The notes below the pieces were generated by a model. The model did no database searches. It worked only from the letters and a program-made list of their open reading frames with translations, and was not told where the DNA came from. The translations under genes were made by a program, and so were the position numbers. 64,000 nucleotides of DNA, from positions 930,001-994,000 of the forward strand of contig NZ_JAOVZO020000018.1 of NCBI RefSeq assembly GCF_025717065.2. The letters run 5' to 3'. The first letter of the stretch is position 1. Every line of letters begins with the position of its first letter. The DNA comes from Tahibacter soli. GTDB lineage: Bacteria > Pseudomonadota > Gammaproteobacteria > Xanthomonadales > Rhodanobacteraceae. This document shows positions 45,251 to 53,434 of the stretch, piece by piece.

Positions 45251-46495
45251 CTACAGATGCCAGTACACGACGATCGCATGGCGGCTGCGGTCCACGACGG
45301 CGAGATCGGTCTTTCCGTCGTTGTCGAAGTCGGCGGCGACGAGATCGTCGGCGGCGTAGCGCTCCGGCAGCGCGTCGGGCGCGCCGAACCCGCCGGCGCC
45401 GTCGCCCGGGTAGATCGTCACCGCCGGCCTGTCGTCGCGGCGCGTGGTGACCACCGCATCGACGCTGCCGTCGCCGACGACGTCGGCCAGGACGACCGCG
45501 CCGGGCGCGGCGTCGAACGCGATCGCCGGCGACGGCGACGTGTAGGCGAACGACTGCGCGCCCGTCGCCGTGTTGCGGTAGGACTGCAAGCGATAGCGCC
45601 GGCCGTCGATATCGGGGTCGTGCGAATAGAACAGCACGCCGAGGTCGGGCTTCGTATCGCCGTCGAGGTTGCCGGCGGCCACGTCGAGGATGTCGGCGTG
45701 TTCGATCGACGCGTGCAGGAGCACGCTGCGGTACTGGCTGCCGAGCGGATGCGTCTGATTGTTGAACGCGACCTGCACGGTCTTGGATTCCGCGCCGACG
45801 GCGACCAGCTCCGGCCTTCCGTCGCGCTCGAAATCCACCGCGACGAGGCGCTGCGGATACGCGGCGACGCCGATGCGCGGCCGGGTCGTGTCGAAGCGGC
45901 CGTCGCCGAGGCCGTAGGCGACGGCGACCGAGTTGCGATAGAGCATCGATCCGCCGGCGCCGCCGTTCCAGAAGCGGAAGTTGTTGAGCGGGTCGGCGTC
46001 GATGACGGCCACGTCGAGGTCGCCGTTGCCGTCGAAGTCGCCGGCGACGAGATCCTCGACGCACGCATGCGGCCCGAGGACGTCGAGATTCACGGTCGTG
46101 CGGGTCTCGAATCGTCCGTCGCCGCTGCCGGCCAGCAGCCTGAACGCCGTCGCGTCGGCGACGACGAGGTCGATGTCGCCGTCGCCGTCGAAGTCGCCGG
46201 TCGCGAGCGCCGATGCCGCGGCGTTGCCGACGCTGCTCGACGCGAACGTGCGCGAAGGGCCGCTGGCGAGCACCTGCACCGCGACCTGCGGCACCGCGAT
46301 CGCGAGATCGCGGCGCCCGTCGGCATTGAGATCGTCGACGACGCGCAGGTGCGTGCGGAACGCGCCGCGCGGGTCGGTGTCGTTCGTCGGCAGCGGATAG
46401 CGCACGCCGGCGGCGTAGGGCGCCGCCGCGGCCGGCGCGGACAGTACGGCGAGCGCAAGGCCCGGCAGAATGGATCTGTGGAAAGAGGGAAACAT
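45251..46495 (-). CDS. Secreted FG-GAP/VCBS repeat protein
   Basis: A 414-residue exported protein with signal peptide (HRSILPGLALAVLSAPAAAA). FG-GAP repeats with calcium-type loops recur: DDLNADGRRDLAIA, GDFDGDGDIDLVVA, GDFDGNGDLDVAVI, GNLDGDTKPDLGVL, ADFDNDGKTDLAVV. They form a beta-propeller. Function is unknown; such proteins are often surface or extracellular. It follows a related gene by 20 bp on the same strand. It lacks the FADGFE-like tail and ends YWHL. Confidence 0.88.
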   Translation of the reverse strand: MFPSFHRSILPGLALAVLSAPAAAAPYAAGVRYPLPTNDTDPRGAFRTHLRVVDDLNADGRRDLAIAVPQVAVQVLASGPSRTFASSSVGNAAASALATGDFDGDGDIDLVVADATAFRLLAGSGDGRFETRTTVNLDVLGPHACVEDLVAGDFDGNGDLDVAVIDADPLNNFRFWNGGAGGSMLYRNSVAVAYGLGDGRFDTTRPRIGVAAYPQRLVAVDFERDGRPELVAVGAESKTVQVAFNNQTHPLGSQYRSVLLHASIEHADILDVAAGNLDGDTKPDLGVLFYSHDPDIDGRRYRLQSYRNTATGAQSFAYTSPSPAIAFDAAPGAVVLADVVGDGSVDAVVTTRRDDRPAVTIYPGDGAGGFGAPDALPERYAADDLVAADFDNDGKTDLAVVDRSRHAIVVYWHL

Positions 46496-46515
46496 CGGCA
46501 GTCCTTCGCGGTGGG

Positions 46516-47778
46516 TTATTGAAAGCCGTCGGCGAACAGGCGGTCGTACGCGGCGTCGTAGACGTACACTTCGAGACTTTGCTGCGTGACGACGACGATG
46601 TCGGGCCTGCCGTCGCCGTCGTAGTCGCCGCGCGCGAGGCCGAGGCCGCGCGCGCCCTGCGTCGCGGGCGACGCGACCGGGGCCGGCGGATCGAACACGA
46701 GTTCGCAGTGGCAGTTCGCCGGGCTGCGTCCGAACAGGATCGCGAACGGGTTGTCGTCGCAGTTCACGAGGATGTCGGCGATGCCGTCGCCGTTGTAGTC
46801 GCCGACGCGCACGCTGGCGTTGTAGGCGGTGCAGCTGCCGAGCGGCAGTTCCTTGTCGACGGCGAACACCGACGCGGTATCGCGGTTGAGCAGCAGCCGC
46901 AGGTACGAAGCGCCGCCGGTTCGCGAATAGTGCACGACGGCGTCGGGCTTGCCGTCGCCGTCGATGTCGCCGATGCCGATGTCGCCGGGCATGTTGCCGA
47001 AGTCGGGCGACTGCGCGTCGGGCGGCGCGAAGCGCAGCGTCGGCAGCAGGCGCGGCCCCGTGCCGCCTTCGTGCACGGTCACGCCGAATTCGCCGGCGCC
47101 GTTCGCGGTCAGGATTTCCGCCTTGCCCGCGCCGCCCGTCGCGGTCACGTCGGCGAGCGCGACGCGCCACGCGTTCGTCACGGTCGGTGCGCGCCCTTGC
47201 GACTGCGTCGTGCCGGCGGTGTTGCCGTACGCCACGAGGCCGCTCGTCGGTTTCGTGCCGCCGCCGGTGAAGCCGTCTAGCGCGACGATGTCGGTCGCGC
47301 CCTGGCCGTCCACCTGTCCGGCGGCGACGCGCGTCATGCGGTTGAACGTGCTTTCGGGCGCGGTGATCGTTTCCATGTTGCGAAAGCGTCCGCCGCCGAG
47401 GCCGAGGATGCGCCGCAGCGTTCGCGACGTTTCGGCGAAGACGAAATCGACGCGGCCGTCGTTGTTGAAATCGCCGGCGGCGTAGGCCGGCATCGCCTGC
47501 GTCCAGACCTGCTGCTGCCAGAACGGCAGTTCTTCGGCGACGAAGCGACCGCCGCCCTGTGTCAGAAACAGCAGCGCGGGCCAGCGCTCGCTGCCCGACT
47601 GGAAGCGCGGCACGACGAGGTCGGGTCGGCCGTCGCCGTTGGCGTCGAAGCCGCTGACGAGGGGCGTGTCGTCGTTCGCCCAGAAGCCGCCGATGTGCTG
47701 CACGTGGCGAAATGCCGGCGTTTCGGCGACCGCGGCGTGCGTCGCCGCGACGAGGAGCAGGGGGATGAGATGACGCAT
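46516..47778 (-). CDS. Secreted FG-GAP/VCBS repeat protein with FADGFQ tail
   Basis: A 420-residue exported protein with signal peptide (MRHLIPLLLVAATHAAVA). Repeats include SGFDANGDGRPDLVV, GDFNNDGRVDFVFA, GDIDGDGKPDAVVH, GDYNGDGIADILV and GDYDGDGRPDIVVV. The C-terminus is DRLFADGFQ, matching the tail of other secreted proteins here. It is the upstream member of a two-gene unit with the 45251 gene. The ATG at 47778 gives a normal signal peptide; upstream in-frame codons do not. Confidence 0.88.
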   Translation of the reverse strand: MRHLIPLLLVAATHAAVAETPAFRHVQHIGGFWANDDTPLVSGFDANGDGRPDLVVPRFQSGSERWPALLFLTQGGGRFVAEELPFWQQQVWTQAMPAYAAGDFNNDGRVDFVFAETSRTLRRILGLGGGRFRNMETITAPESTFNRMTRVAAGQVDGQGATDIVALDGFTGGGTKPTSGLVAYGNTAGTTQSQGRAPTVTNAWRVALADVTATGGAGKAEILTANGAGEFGVTVHEGGTGPRLLPTLRFAPPDAQSPDFGNMPGDIGIGDIDGDGKPDAVVHYSRTGGASYLRLLLNRDTASVFAVDKELPLGSCTAYNASVRVGDYNGDGIADILVNCDDNPFAILFGRSPANCHCELVFDPPAPVASPATQGARGLGLARGDYDGDGRPDIVVVTQQSLEVYVYDAAYDRLFADGFQ

Positions 47779-47923
47779 TCGGGTGTCCGCAGTCGAGAGG
47801 GGCGCACCCTGCGCGATCGCTCCGGAAGAAGTCCCGACGGCCGTCGAACGAAAATATCCGCGAGCGCGGACAAGCACTTGCGTGTTGGCGACGGCGCGCT
47901 GGCGACGGCGTGCCGGCGACGCC

Positions 47924-50113
47924 TCAGCGTCGTGCCGGCAGCGGCAGCCACGCGAGGTCGTGCGCGCGCGGCAGCGTCCGGGCGATCAACAGTTCGCGCG
48001 CCTCGCGCCGCACGGCGAGGCCGAGCGTCGCGACGCCGTCCGTCGGTTCGACGAGCACCGGCGCGGCGTCGGCGCCGACGAAGTACAGGCCGAAGTTTTT
48101 GCCGGCCGGTTCCATCAGCACGTAGATGCCGTCGTCGGCGCGCGTCCAGGCGTAGGCGGTCCAGTAGCCCATGTCGTCCACCCGGCGCTGCGTGGTGCCG
48201 TCGGGGGCGCGGCGCATCAGGGCCTGCCGGCCGGCGTCGATGTAGTAGACGCCGCCGTCGGCGTCGCCGCCGATCGGGCCGCGTTCGAGTCCGCGCGCGA
48301 GCGACTGCTCGACACCGGTTTCGCGAGAGCGTCGCCACAGCGTGCGTTCCGCGTCGGCGAACGCGACGTAGTAGAGCCACTTGTCGTCGGGCGAGAGCCA
48401 CGCCTGCTCGATGCGACGCGCGGTGACGCCGAGGCGGGTCCACGCGCCGCGCGCGAGATCGAACTCGAACAGCACGCCGCCGCCGTCGTCGGCCCGCATC
48501 GGCACGACGAGCGACGTTCCCTCGGCGCTGAAGGCCGGCGTGCCCTGCGGCACGAAGCCGGCAACGTCGGGCAGGCGGCGCGTCGCCTGACCTTCGCGCG
48601 CGACCCTCACGGCCACGCGGCCGTCGTGGTCGGCGAGAAACGCGAGCGCCGTGCCGTCGGCCGAGAGGCGCGGAAACCACTCGTCGCCGCGCTCGCCGCG
48701 ATGCGGTTGCTCCAGTGTCGCGTCGGCGCTGCCGTCGATCGCCTGCCGCACGAGGCCCACGCGCCGCGTGCCGAGGCAGAACAAGAGCCGCGACCCCGCG
48801 CGGTCGATGACCGGGTCGGTGGCGCCGCGCAGGCCGAGCGGCTCGCGCCGGCCGGTCGCGGCATCGACGCGCCACAGGCCCGCGTCGATGCCGCGGTGCA
48901 CGCCGATCACGAGGCCGCTGCCGTCGGGCAGCCACGCGTAGCCGTCGAGGCCGATGTCGTCGGGAACGACTTGGCGCATGCTGCCGCCGGCGGCGTCGAA
49001 AATCCACAGCCCGCTGTTCGGCTGCGGGCCGCGGCGGATCGCGAGCCGGCGCGCGTCCGGCGACCAGCGGGCCTGTACGTCGTCCGCGGCGGCGTCGCGC
49101 GGATAGTCGAACGGCGTCACGCCGCCGTCGGCGAGGTCGAGCCGGTGCAGGCTCATGTGCGCGTCGCCGGGCCGCATGCGCGGCACGAGCAGAAACGCAT
49201 CGTCCGGCGAAAATTCGAGCCATTCCGCAAAGCGCGTGCTGCAGTTGCCGATCTCGCGCTCCGTGCCGTCCGCGAGCGCGTGCAGGCGGATGCGGCAGGC
49301 GCCGTCGTCGCCGAAGTGCTGATAGGCCACGCGCGTGCCGTCGTGCGACACGGCCAGCGCGAAGTCGGCGCCGCCGGTCAGGCTGCCGATCCGCGTCTGC
49401 GCGCCGTCGAACGTCCTGGCGAAGACGCGCACGGTGCCGTCGACCGGCGCGGCGAACAGCGCCCGGCTGCCGTCGGGCAGCAGATCGGCGTAGCCCATGT
49501 AGTCGGCCGCGGGCGTCAGGATTTGTGGAGATCGGGAAAAAGCGGCGCGCAGCGATGCCGCCGGGTACGCGTCGCTTTTCGGTTCACGCTGCCACGGCAA
49601 CACGATGACTGCGATCGCGATCGCAATCGCGAGACCGACGGGGAGCGCGATGCCGCTGCGACGCAGCCGTTGCGGCGGCGCAGGATCGGCGGCGGTCGTC
49701 GCGGCGGCGGCCGTGTCGTCGTCGCCGTCGGCACCGCGCGCCGGCGCCGCGGCGTCTGCCGGCGGTTGCGACGCCGGATCGGTCCCGCGCGCGACCGGAG
49801 CGACGGGACACAGCAGGCGATAGCCGAGTTTCGGAATCGTCTCGATGTAGCGGCGCTGCGCGGCGTCGGTATCGCCGAGCGCTTGGCGCAGTTCGTTGAT
49901 CGCCTTGCCGACGACTTCGTCGCCGGTGGCGACGTGTCCCCACACGCGGTCGAGGGCCGCGTCGCGCGACAGCGGCCGGTCGCCGGTTTCGATCAGCGCG
50001 CGCAGCACGGCTGCGGCACGCGGCGTGAGCCGGTGTTCCTTTCCGTCGCGACGGATGCGCTGCGTGCCGAGGTCGGCCACGGCGTCGCCGAGTTGCCAGA
50101 TGTCCGTCTGCAT
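47924..50113 (-). CDS. CadC-like membrane regulator: wHTH, TM, WD40-like propeller
   Basis: A 729-residue one-component regulator. The winged helix (about 5-102) contains PLSRDAALDRVWGHVATGDEVVGKAINELRQ and IETIPKLGYRLL. One membrane span is at 154-174. The periplasmic part (about 200-729) is a TolB/PD40 beta-propeller with repeated DG/PDD strands (AVSHDGTRVAYQHFGDD, LEFSPDDAFLLVP, PRLSADGTALAFLA, AWLSPDDKWLYYVAF). It lies between the subtilisin-like gene and the FG-GAP pair on the same strand and is a likely regulator of these secreted proteins. Confidence 0.9.
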   Translation of the reverse strand: MQTDIWQLGDAVADLGTQRIRRDGKEHRLTPRAAAVLRALIETGDRPLSRDAALDRVWGHVATGDEVVGKAINELRQALGDTDAAQRRYIETIPKLGYRLLCPVAPVARGTDPASQPPADAAAPARGADGDDDTAAAATTAADPAPPQRLRRSGIALPVGLAIAIAIAVIVLPWQREPKSDAYPAASLRAAFSRSPQILTPAADYMGYADLLPDGSRALFAAPVDGTVRVFARTFDGAQTRIGSLTGGADFALAVSHDGTRVAYQHFGDDGACRIRLHALADGTEREIGNCSTRFAEWLEFSPDDAFLLVPRMRPGDAHMSLHRLDLADGGVTPFDYPRDAAADDVQARWSPDARRLAIRRGPQPNSGLWIFDAAGGSMRQVVPDDIGLDGYAWLPDGSGLVIGVHRGIDAGLWRVDAATGRREPLGLRGATDPVIDRAGSRLLFCLGTRRVGLVRQAIDGSADATLEQPHRGERGDEWFPRLSADGTALAFLADHDGRVAVRVAREGQATRRLPDVAGFVPQGTPAFSAEGTSLVVPMRADDGGGVLFEFDLARGAWTRLGVTARRIEQAWLSPDDKWLYYVAFADAERTLWRRSRETGVEQSLARGLERGPIGGDADGGVYYIDAGRQALMRRAPDGTTQRRVDDMGYWTAYAWTRADDGIYVLMEPAGKNFGLYFVGADAAPVLVEPTDGVATLGLAVRREARELLIARTLPRAHDLAWLPLPARR

Positions 50114-50232
50114 CGAAAGGGGCGAGAGGGGCGGGCGCGAATTCTCGCCGGTTCCGCGGACCGTGGAAATGGCGAGGCGCGTCGCGGGCGTTTTCGTCGC
50201 CTTCGTCAGCGAGATGCCGCGCGCATCTCGAG

Positions 50233-50269
50233 CGGCACACGGCGGCGCGCGACGCGCCGCCGTGTGCCG
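50233..50269 (-). terminator. Long hairpin directly after the subtilisin-like gene
   Basis: A perfect 17-bp stem, CGGCACACGGCGGCGCG and its complement, with a 3-base loop, begins 5 bp after the stop codon of the minus-strand peptidase gene. There is no T run, so it may be a factor-assisted terminator or an mRNA 3'-end stabiliser. Confidence 0.5.
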
Positions 50270-50274
50270 GAACG

Positions 50275-53200
50275 TTACGGGTTGCCGTCGAACCCGTCGG
50301 CGAACACGCGCTCGGCGGGTGCCGCGCACACCGTGCAGATCGGCGTGAACGCGGGCGTCGGCACGAGTTCCCAGCGCAGGATGCGGCCGGCGTAGCCGCC
50401 GGCGGCGTCGGTGGCGGTGAGTTGCCAGGCCCCGGCCGTGTTTTCGCCGACGAACGCGGCGAGCGGCTGCACGGGGCGCGCCCGCAGTACCGGCCAGCGC
50501 TCGCCGACGTTCGCGGTGCACGCGCCTTCGGCATCCGCTTCGCCGTCCGCGAACGTGACGTCGACGTTGCGATTGCCGCAGCCGAAGTCGCCGGTCGCGG
50601 GCACGCCGGGGCGATCGAGCAGGGTCACTTCCGTGCCCGACGGCGAGCGCAGTTTCAGCGTGAGGTCGCCGACCCAGCCGTGCTCCACCGTCACGCGGAC
50701 GGCGAGCCCCGCGAGCGTCGCGCTCTGCGGCACGTCGATGCGCGACGTCGCGGCGTCTGCGGTGCCGTCCGGAATCGGCCGCGGCACGTCGAGCGGGCGG
50801 AAGCCGTCGAGGCCGCTGTGCACCGTCACGCGCGCGTCGTAGGCGCCCGCGTCCGACGTCACGCGTATCGGCAGCGCGAAGTCGGCGAGGCAGGCCGCCC
50901 CCGCATCGAGTTGCACGGTGAGCTCGGCGTCGCGCGTCTGGCCCAGCGCGACGTCGCCGAGCGCGACGCTCGACGCGAGGTAGTGCACGCCGGCCGGCGC
51001 GGGATACGAGAGCGCCGCGGTGACATTGTGGAATGCGCTGCCTTGTGCCGTAACGGGCACGCGCAGGTGGACGAACTCGCCGGGCTCCGCGATGCCGTTG
51101 CCTGGGCCGGCGTTCGCGGCGCATTCGTCGCGGACGGCCGTCGCCGCGGCATCGATGTCGAGATAGACGAACGTGCCTTCGCCGCGTATCGCGACGGTCA
51201 GGCGCTGGTCGACCGAGCCGCCGTTCGCGTCGCGCAACACGATGGTGCCGTAGGCGACTTCCTGCATCACCGTGCCGTAGCGCGGCGCGGCCGTGAGCGT
51301 CAGCGTGCGGCTCTCGCCCGGTGCGAGGTCGAACTGCGCGGGCTCGACCGTCACGCCGAAGACCTCGGGCGGGCCTTCGAACGACGCGCTCCAGCGGCCG
51401 GGCGTCGTGCCGCGATTCGTCACGGTGCGCGTGAAGACGCAGGCCGGCGTGCAATCGACGTCGCGCAACGCCGGCAGGTTCAGCGCGCGCAGGTCGAGCG
51501 TACCGCCGGCCGGATTGGCGGCGACAAAACGGGCGTAGGTTTCGTCGAGCACGAGGCTCGCGCGTGCCGCGCGCGCGACGTCGATGCGGCCGCTGCCGAC
51601 GTCTTCCTGGGTCCACGGCGTCGTCGCGTTGTCGCCGTAGCCGTTCGGCACGGCGGTCGTCTGCAGCACCGACCGCACTTCGCTCGGCGTCCAGGCCGGA
51701 TGCAGCGCGCGCAGCAGCGCCGCCGCGCCCGCGGCGTGCGGCGATGCCATCGAGGTACCGCTGAGATAACGGTACTCGCCGCCCGCGGCGTCGAACGGCG
51801 CGTAGATGTTCACGCCGGGCGCGGCGAAGTCGGGCTTGGTGAGGTTGACGAGGGTGCCCGACGTCGGGCCGCGCAGACTGAACGTCGCGAGCACGTTGCC
51901 GCGCTGCAGCGCGGGCACGAAGTCGACTGCGACGTCGGTGCCGCCGGTTGCGCCGAGGAACGCCTTCAGGACCGCGGCGTCCGCCTGGTCCAGGCTGTAC
52001 GCGGGCAGGCTCGCGGTGCCGACGTTCATGTAGATCGATTCGGGGTCGTCGTTCGCGACGACAACCGCCGTCGCGCCCGCCGCCGCGGCGCGGTTGATTT
52101 TTTCCTCGAACGTACAATCGCCGCGGTCGATCAGCGCGAGCGTGCCGTCGAAGTAGCCGGGCGCATAGTCGCCGCAGCCGTCCGGGTTCGCGGTCGGATA
52201 GCGCAGCGTCGCGCCGGTGGCGGCGACGCCGGGGTCGAGGCCGGAGCCCGGGCGGATCGCGAGTGCGCCCAGCGTGGCCGGCGGCATGCCGGGCCCGGTC
52301 ACGGCGAGCGTGCCGGCGCCGACCACGTTGCGATCGTGCGTCACCGCGGCCGTCGATGCCATCCACGGCCCGCGATGATTGACGTTGCCGACCGGATTCG
52401 TCACGACGCCGGTGTTGCCGGCCGAGGCCACCACGACGATGTCCGCACCGACGGCGTCGAGAAACGCGCGGTCGGAGTCGGTCCAGGGCGACGATCCGCC
52501 GGAAATGGAAAAGTTCACGACGTCGACGTCGTCGGCGATCGCGTTCTCGATGCCGGAGAGAATCGCCGCGCCGTCGCACGAGTTGGTCTCGCACACCTTG
52601 TACGAACGCAGCCGCGCGCACGGCGCGACGCCGGACATCGACGTGTACGGCGCGGGCAGCAGCGGCGCGGGCGTCGTGGAAAGGTCGAGCCGGTTGCCGA
52701 CGGCGGTTCCGCCCACGTGCACGCCGTGGCCGTTTTCCGCGTTCGCTTCCGGCGACGGGCCGGTGCAGATGCCGCCGCTGCTCGCGCTGCAGTCCGACAC
52801 GCTGACGAGCTTGCGATTCGTCGCGCCGAAGCCGCACGACGCGTCGTCGGCGAACGACGGATGCGCCGAATGCGCGCCGGAGTCGATCACGCCGACGACG
52901 ATGCCTTCGCCGCGCGTGCCGATGCCCAGCGGCGCCGCGCTGCCGTTCCACACGGCGTCGGCGCCGATGTAGGTCGGGCCGCGGTAGGTGTCGACGGTTT
53001 CGACGCCGGCCTTGCGCACGCCTTCCACGCCGTCGAGCGTCGCGACGCGCGCGGCCTCGGCGGCGGTGAGCTCGGTCGCCACGCCGTTGACGGTCACCGC
53101 ATAGCTGTGCGTGACGGGCACGTCGCGGCCGAGCGCCGCGGCCATCGCGGCGACGTGCGCCGCGCGCTGCGTTTCGAGATAGCGCGAATACGCGCGGCTC

Positions 53201-53412
53201 GCGTCGCTGCCGGCGGCGAGGCGCCGCGCGCCGGTCGCCGCGGGCGCGGTCGCGCGCAGCGAGGCGACGCCGCCGGCGTAGTGCAGCAGGCCCGGTTCCG
53301 CGAAGCTCACGATGTAGCGCTCGCGATGTTCGGCGGCGTGGGCGAGGGCGGTCGCGGCGAGCGCAGCGACGATCGCGCCGGAAATTTTGTTGAGAAAGAT
53401 CTTTTTCATCAT
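50275..53412 (-). CDS. Secreted subtilisin-like (S8) peptidase with PA and P domains
   Basis: A 1045-residue exported protease. A signal peptide (about 1-26) and I9-like propeptide (30-140) come before the S8 domain. Asp177 is in GVIDSG, His229 in GHGVHVGG (usual HGTHVAG, so Thr is replaced by Val), and Ser554 in SGTSMASPHAAG. A PA insert (about 395-500) contains LIDRGDCTFEEKINRA. The C-terminal P/proprotein-convertase-like domain (about 890-1010) has VEHGWVGDLTLKLRSPSGTEV. The tail is RVFADGFDGNP. Two ATGs in tandem (53412, 53409) are equivalent starts. It lies 22 bp downstream of the 53435 gene, so the two are probably one unit. Confidence 0.94.
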   Translation of the reverse strand: MMKKIFLNKISGAIVAALAATALAHAAEHRERYIVSFAEPGLLHYAGGVASLRATAPAATGARRLAAGSDASRAYSRYLETQRAAHVAAMAAALGRDVPVTHSYAVTVNGVATELTAAEAARVATLDGVEGVRKAGVETVDTYRGPTYIGADAVWNGSAAPLGIGTRGEGIVVGVIDSGAHSAHPSFADDASCGFGATNRKLVSVSDCSASSGGICTGPSPEANAENGHGVHVGGTAVGNRLDLSTTPAPLLPAPYTSMSGVAPCARLRSYKVCETNSCDGAAILSGIENAIADDVDVVNFSISGGSSPWTDSDRAFLDAVGADIVVVASAGNTGVVTNPVGNVNHRGPWMASTAAVTHDRNVVGAGTLAVTGPGMPPATLGALAIRPGSGLDPGVAATGATLRYPTANPDGCGDYAPGYFDGTLALIDRGDCTFEEKINRAAAAGATAVVVANDDPESIYMNVGTASLPAYSLDQADAAVLKAFLGATGGTDVAVDFVPALQRGNVLATFSLRGPTSGTLVNLTKPDFAAPGVNIYAPFDAAGGEYRYLSGTSMASPHAAGAAALLRALHPAWTPSEVRSVLQTTAVPNGYGDNATTPWTQEDVGSGRIDVARAARASLVLDETYARFVAANPAGGTLDLRALNLPALRDVDCTPACVFTRTVTNRGTTPGRWSASFEGPPEVFGVTVEPAQFDLAPGESRTLTLTAAPRYGTVMQEVAYGTIVLRDANGGSVDQRLTVAIRGEGTFVYLDIDAAATAVRDECAANAGPGNGIAEPGEFVHLRVPVTAQGSAFHNVTAALSYPAPAGVHYLASSVALGDVALGQTRDAELTVQLDAGAACLADFALPIRVTSDAGAYDARVTVHSGLDGFRPLDVPRPIPDGTADAATSRIDVPQSATLAGLAVRVTVEHGWVGDLTLKLRSPSGTEVTLLDRPGVPATGDFGCGNRNVDVTFADGEADAEGACTANVGERWPVLRARPVQPLAAFVGENTAGAWQLTATDAAGGYAGRILRWELVPTPAFTPICTVCAAPAERVFADGFDGNP

Positions 53413-53434
53413 TCGTTCCCGTGGCCGCGCGCGT

